In this document: piece after piece, positions 59,433 through 64,000 of the stretch
Layout: every line of letters starts with the position of its first letter
Numbering within the stretch: position 1 is the first letter of the stretch
NCBI RefSeq assembly: GCF_000317145.1
Contig: NC_020053.1
Span: 146,519 to 210,518, forward strand
Direction of reading: 5' to 3'
Source: Chamaesiphon minutus PCC 6605
Lineage (GTDB): Bacteria > Cyanobacteriota > Cyanobacteriia > Cyanobacteriales > Chamaesiphonaceae
Length of the DNA: 64,000 bases
Program-made: the position numbers and the translations under genes
Notes under the pieces: model-generated
The model's input: the letters and a program-made list of their open reading frames with translations, nothing else
The model's database searches: none
What the model was told of the DNA's origin: nothing

Positions 59433-60710
59433 ATGAGTCGAATTGCTGTGACGACATTAGGAACCTTGGGCGATCTTCACCCCATGATCGCGATCGCGCT
59501 AGAGCTACGGCAACGCGGTCATGATGTTGTATTTGTCACGCATGAAGTTTATCAATCAAAGCTGCAAGCCTTGGGGTTTGAGTTTCATTCCATGCGTCCG
59601 GATTTCACAGCGATGAACGACCCACAAGAAATGGCTCGAATGATGGATTTGAAAACTGGACAAGAATACATGGTACGTCAGTGGGTGAACCCGCATTTAC
59701 GCGAAATGTATACAGATTTGCTTAACGTTGCCAAAGACGTAGACTTCATCTTTTCGGGCGAAGGAGTAATCGTAACTCCGCTTGTGGCAGAAAAACTCGG
59801 AATGCGATGGGCTTCTAGCGCAATGGTTCCCCTCTCATTTTTCTCAATCTATGATCCCCCGGTTTTAGCTCCGTTTCCGGCTTTAGCAAAGCTGTACAAA
59901 CTGGGACCACTGGTAAATCGAGGCGTGCTCAATTTTGCCAAATATGTGAGTAACTCTTGGGCAGATCCCATTCGACAACTGCGACGAGAACTTGATTTAT
60001 CACCGATCGACTACAATCTCTTTCTTGAGAATCGGTTTTCACCTTACCTAGTCGTTGCCTTATTTTCTTCAGTTTTAGGGCAACCTCAACCAGACTGGGC
60101 GGAAAACACCGTAATCGCAGGCTTCACTTTTTATGATGGGACGCAAGATGGTGCAGAACTCGCTCCGGAGTTGAAGCAGTTTTTAGAAGCGGGCGACCCT
60201 CCGATAGTCTTCACCCTCGGCTCTGCTGCGGTGATGAATGCAGGAAATTTTTACAAAGAAAGTCTTCAAGCTGTTACACAACTGAATCGCCGTGCTGTTT
60301 TCCTCATTGGCAATAACCCGCCATTGAAGAACCTTCCAGCCAATGTTTTAGCAGTCAACTACGCACCGTATTCTCAGATTTTTCCTCGTGCCTGTGCGAT
60401 CGTACATCAGGGTGGCATTGGCACAACAGCACAAGCTTTACGGGCAGGTCGTCCGACCTTGATTATGCCGTACAGCCATGATCAACCTGACAATGCAGCA
60501 AGAATCCAACGATTAGGAACATCTCGCACAATCTCCCGTAAACAGTACTCTGCTTCACGGGTTGCGAAGGAGTTGAGTGAGTTGCTGGAAAATCCAAGTT
60601 ACAGAACGAAAGCGTCAGAAATTGGGCGAATTATGCAGGCAGAAGATGGAGTTGGCGTAGCATGTGATGCCATTGAGCAACAATTAAGAGCAGTCGTAGC
60701 CTCATCGTAA
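59433..60710 (+). CDS. MGT/UGT-type glycosyltransferase (GT1)
   Basis: 425 residues. N-terminal TTLGTLGDLHPMIAIALELRQRGHDVVFVT (GxxGD start) and the donor-binding signature AIVHQGGIGTTAQALRAGRPTLIMPYSHDQPDNAARIQ at about 325-360, with the full HQGG and DQ residues of GT1 enzymes. Glycosylates lipophilic acceptors; macrolide-inactivating enzymes belong here. GGAGAAAGAGG ribosome-binding site. Single-gene cassette with its own attC 10 bp after the stop. Confidence 0.88.
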   Translation: MSRIAVTTLGTLGDLHPMIAIALELRQRGHDVVFVTHEVYQSKLQALGFEFHSMRPDFTAMNDPQEMARMMDLKTGQEYMVRQWVNPHLREMYTDLLNVAKDVDFIFSGEGVIVTPLVAEKLGMRWASSAMVPLSFFSIYDPPVLAPFPALAKLYKLGPLVNRGVLNFAKYVSNSWADPIRQLRRELDLSPIDYNLFLENRFSPYLVVALFSSVLGQPQPDWAENTVIAGFTFYDGTQDGAELAPELKQFLEAGDPPIVFTLGSAAVMNAGNFYKESLQAVTQLNRRAVFLIGNNPPLKNLPANVLAVNYAPYSQIFPRACAIVHQGGIGTTAQALRAGRPTLIMPYSHDQPDNAARIQRLGTSRTISRKQYSASRVAKELSELLENPSYRTKASEIGRIMQAEDGVGVACDAIEQQLRAVVASS

Positions 60711-60719
60711 GTGGCAGCA

Positions 60720-60805
60720 GCCCAACAAGTCGCTGCATCGGAACAATAGGGCTGATCGGTTGAGTTCGAGAAGTTGTCTGTGTCCGGTGAGCTTGGTCGT
60801 TAGAT
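60720..60805 (+). other. Integron attC site 14
   Basis: 86 bp from GCCCAACAAGTCGCTGCATC to GGTCGTTAGAT. GCATCGGAAC pairs with GTCCGGTGAGC-type arm. Followed by the leader TTAAGTTATCGGTGCTGTCAGTGCTTTGAG. Confidence 0.8.
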
Positions 60806-60931
60806 TTCTTAAGTTATCGGTGCTGTCAGTGCTTTGAGACAGCTTGTAGGGTGCCATGTGTAGCACAGTGACAAAGGCAATGTTAAAAGCCTAAACTGCT
60901 ATAAGTTACAAATTACATCACGTTTTTCTGG

Positions 60932-61882
60932 ATGGACAAGTTAAATCTAGATTGGAAAATTCAGTTGCTAGACGGAATCTTAAATTTCTCCAAGCCTTTG
61001 GAGAAAATGAGTCTGGATGAACTGCGCGAAACCTCTGAAAAACCAATTCCTCCAATAGTAGAACGTATTTTTGGAGGAAAGAGAATCGCTCTAGCTGACA
61101 TCATGCAACAGAAGATTAGCGGGCGACACGGAGAGATTCCGATTCGGCTTTACTATCCTGTCATCCAGGAAAACTTACCTATAATTCTGTTCTTTCATGG
61201 TGGCGGTTGGGTGTATGGAAATTTCCAAACTCATGATCGGATGTGTCGTCGCATTGCCAGAGATACAGGTGCAATTGTACTCGCTGTGTGCTATCGACTT
61301 GCTCCATTCTTCAAATATCCAACCGCTTTGGAAGATTGCTATGATGTCCTGCTTTGGGCAGTCAAGCATTCAGTGAACCTGAAGGCTGACTCAGAAAGAG
61401 TGATTGTGATGGGCGATAGCGCGGGCGGAAATTTAGCAGCAGCAGTCTGCTTGATGGCGAGAGATCAAGGGCATTCGTCGATTGCTCGACAAATTTTGAT
61501 TTACCCAGTAATGAGTGGGATGTTAGACCAACCTTCGATCGAAAAATATGCCAATGCGCCAATCCTTACCCAAGAACGGATGCGATATTTTGTGCAGTGT
61601 TATGCGCGAACTGAGGCTGACATTCTACAACCCTATTTCTCACCGTTATTAGCGCAGGATTTAAACAATCTGCCACCTACTTTGATAATCACGAGTGAAT
61701 ACGATCCACTGCATGACCAAGCACATGAGTATGCACAACGTTTGCAAGAAGCTGGAACTCCAGTAACTCTGATTGATTATTCGGATATGGTGCATGGGTT
61801 TCTGAGTTTTCCTGCGTTTTGTCGAGAAGCATTACCTACCTTTTACGAAATTGCTAAGTATGTTAAATTATTAAATGCTTGA
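60932..61882 (+). CDS. Alpha/beta hydrolase, hormone-sensitive-lipase family
   Basis: 316 residues. Oxyanion motif FFHGGGWVYGNF at about 88-99, nucleophile MGDSAGGNLAAA at about 160, catalytic aspartate in SEYDPLHDQA at about 257 and histidine in MVHGFLSF at about 287. Carboxylesterase on small acyl esters. Cytoplasmic, no signal peptide. Single-gene cassette between attC sites 14 and 15. Confidence 0.9.
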   Translation: MDKLNLDWKIQLLDGILNFSKPLEKMSLDELRETSEKPIPPIVERIFGGKRIALADIMQQKISGRHGEIPIRLYYPVIQENLPIILFFHGGGWVYGNFQTHDRMCRRIARDTGAIVLAVCYRLAPFFKYPTALEDCYDVLLWAVKHSVNLKADSERVIVMGDSAGGNLAAAVCLMARDQGHSSIARQILIYPVMSGMLDQPSIEKYANAPILTQERMRYFVQCYARTEADILQPYFSPLLAQDLNNLPPTLIITSEYDPLHDQAHEYAQRLQEAGTPVTLIDYSDMVHGFLSFPAFCREALPTFYEIAKYVKLLNA

Positions 61883-61904
61883 AAGGTGAATGTATTTGCC
61901 AGAA

Positions 61905-61993
61905 ACCTAACTACTGCATGCAACGGAACGGAGCAATACGCTATCATCACGCTTATCCTGCATCGCCGTCCGCTGATGCAGATGACGTTATGC
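61905..61993 (+). other. Integron attC site 15
   Basis: 89 bp from ACCTAACTACTGCATGCAAC to GATGACGTTATGC. CTGCATGCAACGGA pairs with TCCGCTGATGCAG around one bulge. The arms differ from the common GCACACCGACC type. Confidence 0.82.
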
Positions 61994-62013
61994 ATCACAG
62001 AACCACCATACCT

Positions 62014-62568
62014 ATGTCCGCGATCGACACCCCCGTTACCTTGCGCCTCATGACCGAGCAAGATCTTCCGATGCTCCATGACTGGCTGAACCGACCCCAC
62101 ATATTCGAGTGGTGGGGCGGTGAAGAGGAACGCCCGACTCTTGATGAAGTGCTGGAACACTACCTGCCAAGAGTTCTGGCAGAAGAGTCCGTCACGCCGT
62201 ACATCGCAATGCTGGGCGAGGAGCCGATCGGCTACGCCCAGTCTTACGTCGCACTCGGCAGCGGTGATGGATGGTGGGAAGACGAAACTGACCCAGGAGT
62301 GAGGGGAATTGACCAGTCTCTGGCTAATCCGACACAGTTGAGCAAGGGTCTGGGAACAAAGCTTGTCCGTGCGCTCGTTGAGCGGTTGTTCTTGGACTCC
62401 ACTGTGACGAAGATCCAAACCGACCCAACTCCGAACAACCATCGGGCGATCCGTTGCTACGAGAAGGCGGGGTTTGTACGGCAGAAGATAATCACCACGC
62501 CTGATGGCCCAGCCGTCTACATGGTTCAAACACGTCAGTCATTCGAGAACGCGCGTAGTACTGCCTAA
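62014..62568 (+). CDS. aac(6')-II: Aminoglycoside 6'-N-acetyltransferase, AAC(6')-II type
   Basis: 184 residues from ATG at 62014. Acetylates the 6'-amino group of aminoglycosides. The sequence is extremely close to clinical AAC(6')-IIa/Ib enzymes as I recall them: VTLRLMTEQDLPMLHDWLNR, EWWGGEEERPTLDEV, ESVTPYIAMLGEEPIGYAQS, GSGDGWWEDETDPGVRGIDQ and RAIRCYEKAGF are family-exact or nearly so. S102 (GIDQSLAN) is the residue associated with gentamicin rather than amikacin specificity; W and D at the quinolone-variant positions are wild-type. GC-rich relative to neighbours. It begins right after an attC core (GTTATGCATCACA), as in integron cassettes. Confidence 0.95.
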   Translation: MSAIDTPVTLRLMTEQDLPMLHDWLNRPHIFEWWGGEEERPTLDEVLEHYLPRVLAEESVTPYIAMLGEEPIGYAQSYVALGSGDGWWEDETDPGVRGIDQSLANPTQLSKGLGTKLVRALVERLFLDSTVTKIQTDPTPNNHRAIRCYEKAGFVRQKIITTPDGPAVYMVQTRQSFENARSTA

Positions 62569-62647
62569 CCAGCCAATGGAGCCGATGCGGTGACGTATTG
62601 CGAGGTTTTAGTTCGGTGGCCCGCGCGGCTCATCGGCAACGTTGTGC
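62563..62647 (+). other. Integron attC site 16
   Basis: 85 bp from GCCTAACCAGCCAATGGAGC to GCAACGTTGTGC. GAGCCGATGCGG pairs with CCGCGCGGCTCATCGGC with bulges. The stop codon of the acetyltransferase is inside the left core. The arm sequence is unlike the other sites, suggesting this cassette came from elsewhere. Confidence 0.82.
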
Positions 62648-62809
62648 CGCTCAGGTTATTTATTGGGGCAGTAGTTTAGAACTTGTCTGTTGGTGTTCGG
62701 CATCTAGTCATCTTGAGATGGTTGATGGGACGTGTTTTTCGATCGGTTGGTGAGGCGATCGCTGCTGATTCTACAATGGGGAAAGTTTTTGCTCACACTA
62801 GAAATTCAG

Positions 62810-63238
62810 ATGAAGCCACAACTCAGAATTGAGATAGCCGATGAACCAAAGCTTGATGAGACTGAATTCATTGTTCGACAACTAATCCAATTCAACAGTC
62901 GTTGTGCTGGTGAAGGCAGTTTTCGGCAATTAGCTATTTTCTTACGAGATGCAGACGAGAATTTAGTCGGTGGGCTAGTTGGGTCAACATATTGGCAGTG
63001 GCTATACGTTGATGTTTTTTGGATACACGAATCATACCGAGGAGGCGGTTACGGTATCTCCCTTCTAGCTGCTGCGGAGCAGGAAGCTGTTAAGCGGGGT
63101 TGCCAATATGCCTATTTAGATACGTTTAGCTTTCAAGCACCAGAATTCTATCAAAAGCATGGATACGTTGTATTTGGAGAGCTATCAGACTTTCCAGCAG
63201 GGCACAGCCGATTCTTCTTAAGAAAAGTGCTGCAATAA
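62810..63238 (+). CDS. GNAT-family acetyltransferase
   Basis: 142 residues from ATG at 62810; an upstream in-frame start lacks family sequence. Single GNAT domain: LVGGLVGSTYWQWLYVDVFWIHESYRGGGYGISLLAAAEQEA with the RGGGYG acetyl-CoA loop, then YAYLDTFSFQAPEFYQKHGYVVFGEL. Resembles small streptothricin/aminoglycoside-type or phosphinothricin-like GNATs, without a specific match. Single-gene cassette between attC sites 16 and 17. Confidence 0.85.
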   Translation: MKPQLRIEIADEPKLDETEFIVRQLIQFNSRCAGEGSFRQLAIFLRDADENLVGGLVGSTYWQWLYVDVFWIHESYRGGGYGISLLAAAEQEAVKRGCQYAYLDTFSFQAPEFYQKHGYVVFGELSDFPAGHSRFFLRKVLQ

Positions 63239-63243
63239 GCGCG

Positions 63244-63332
63244 GCACAACAATCCGCCTGCACACCGACCGTTTAGGAATTACTGGTTGAGTCCGAAAGT
63301 CTACTAGCGGCGGGTGATTGGGAACGTTGTGC
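63244..63332 (+). other. Integron attC site 17
   Basis: 89 bp from GCACAACAATCCGCCTGCAC to GGAACGTTGTGC. The outer cores GCACAAC and GTTGTGC are exact complements; CACACCGACCG pairs with GCGGCGGGTG. The array evidently continues to the right. Confidence 0.87.
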
Positions 63333-63440
63333 TACTTGAGCTATCGGTAAGAATGTAGTCCTAGTTTTCTGCCAAACACAGGACTACGCTTGAGGTGCTG
63401 TTCGAGAACTTGCCAGCTTTGTCTTTACATTCTCCAAGAC

Positions 63441-63461
63441 ATATGTATAATACATACATAT
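63441..63461. promoter_or_regulatory. AT-rich palindrome upstream of the NTF2-like/MarR gene pair
   Basis: ATGTATAATACAT is a perfect palindrome about a central base, extended by ACATAT. It overlaps likely promoter sequence 50-70 bp before the start codon, so it may be the operator of the MarR-type regulator encoded next. Confidence 0.45.
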
Positions 63462-63506
63462 ATAGTTTATCGATAGTTAACGTTCAACAATTTTTTAGGA
63501 GGACAC

Positions 63507-63920
63507 ATGAACACTGAATGGCAAAACCGCATTCAGGAGTATTGCGAGGCGTGGACGACTGATAGTGGTTGTCCAAACTTCGATCGTCTTGAAACGTTCT
63601 ACGCAATGGACTCAGATGTTGTCATTTACGATTCGCTACCACCGCTTGAGGGGTTTACTGGGTTTGCACAAATGCGATCCATTTACCCAGGACTATTGCG
63701 GCTTACGGTGTCTCCGAATCAAGACTTGCAAGTAAAGCTACTGGCAGATGGGCAAGTAGCGGTCACTGCCTTTACTTCCCATATGGCATACAGGTTCGAG
63801 GATGGCAACGAGTTTAAGGTGAATGCCAGACATACAGATGTTTGGGAAAAACGGAACAATCAGTGGCTCATCGTCCATGAGCATCCGTCAACAGTGATTA
63901 ATCCAAGCAGGATTGAGTAA
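63507..63920 (+). CDS. NTF2-like / SnoaL-type protein
   Basis: 137 residues with GGAGGACAC upstream. Cone-shaped NTF2 fold: IQEYCEAWTTDSGCPNFDRLETFYAMDSDVVIYDSLPPLEG, QVKLLADGQVAVTAFTSHM and the C-terminal RHTDVWEKRNNQWLIVHEHPST. The family (DUF4440-like) includes enzymes and ligand-binding proteins. Behind attC site 17, followed after four bases by a MarR gene, so probably a two-gene cassette. Confidence 0.83.
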   Translation: MNTEWQNRIQEYCEAWTTDSGCPNFDRLETFYAMDSDVVIYDSLPPLEGFTGFAQMRSIYPGLLRLTVSPNQDLQVKLLADGQVAVTAFTSHMAYRFEDGNEFKVNARHTDVWEKRNNQWLIVHEHPSTVINPSRIE

Positions 63921-63924
63921 TTTT

Positions 63925-64000
63925 ATGACTATGACTGAACGAACTCTCAATCTTCTCGGTGCGCTGGCTTTAAGTGTAGTCGATGGGATAAATGTGGTTG
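63925..64000 (+). CDS. MarR-family regulator, 5' end only
   Basis: 25 codons to the window edge: MTMTERTLNLLGALALSVVD, then GINVV. The NLLGALALxxxD start is typical of MarR regulators. Close spacing to the previous gene and the palindrome upstream suggest an autoregulated pair. Confidence 0.6.
   Translation, partial: MTMTERTLNLLGALALSVVDGINVV

Overview
The window looks like a chromosomal segment of a cyanobacterium. The palindrome GCGATCGC and shorter CGATCG variants (HIP1-like) recur throughout, and several genes are typically cyanobacterial (nrtS-like protein, CYP120-like P450, MXKDX lipoprotein, short chlorite-dismutase-like protein). Base composition is moderate in most of the window, with a few GC-rich exceptions among integron-type cassettes. 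I see no rRNA, tRNA or CRISPR array.

Left part (0-15 kb): a tyrosine recombinase, then small secreted proteins (three are paralogues) interleaved with a sugar-metabolism block: glycogen-debranching glucosidase, GH63-like glucosidase, transaldolase, glucokinase, class I fructose-bisphosphate aldolase, EgtD-like methyltransferase and a histidine phosphatase. At least five of these transcription units are preceded by arrays of the pentamer TCAGG (or near variants) repeated every 11 bp. This is the layout expected for an OmpR/PhoB-type response regulator. Similar arrays sit before a DM13 protein and an MXKDX lipoprotein at 40-41 kb, so the window appears to show an undescribed regulon.

Middle part (15-47 kb): an accessory region of regulators (XRE-ClpN fusion, HxlR, Crp, AraC, LysR, MerR, MarR), redox and detoxification enzymes (azoreductase, GFA, GST, short-chain dehydrogenases, peroxiredoxin, P450, glycosyltransferases, MATE pump) and many fossils of duplication and insertion. 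The P450 and one glycosyltransferase share a duplicated upstream motif that may be the operator of the AraC regulator encoded beside them.

From about 16 kb, and densely from 54 to 63 kb, genes are separated by 67-90 bp imperfect palindromes. Each starts with an RYYYAAC-like core and ends with GTTRRRY. These are integron attC sites: about eleven are clear and six are shorter, degraded or truncated. No integron integrase is visible, so this is a cluster of attC sites lacking an integrase (CALIN) or the distal part of a sedentary chromosomal integron. The cassettes carry resistance- and detoxification-type genes, including a very close relative of the clinical aminoglycoside acetyltransferase AAC(6')-II.

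Mobile DNA: an IS630-like element interrupting a GFA cassette; a 113-bp MITE with matching ends; a compact 3.7-kb Tn7/Mu-like transposon (serine resolvase, DDE transposase, AAA ATPase) with 170-bp terminal inverted repeats, inserted in a class A beta-lactamase; and an IS4-family element that replaced the stop codon of a TetR gene. Short palindromic repeats have also entered coding regions in frame.
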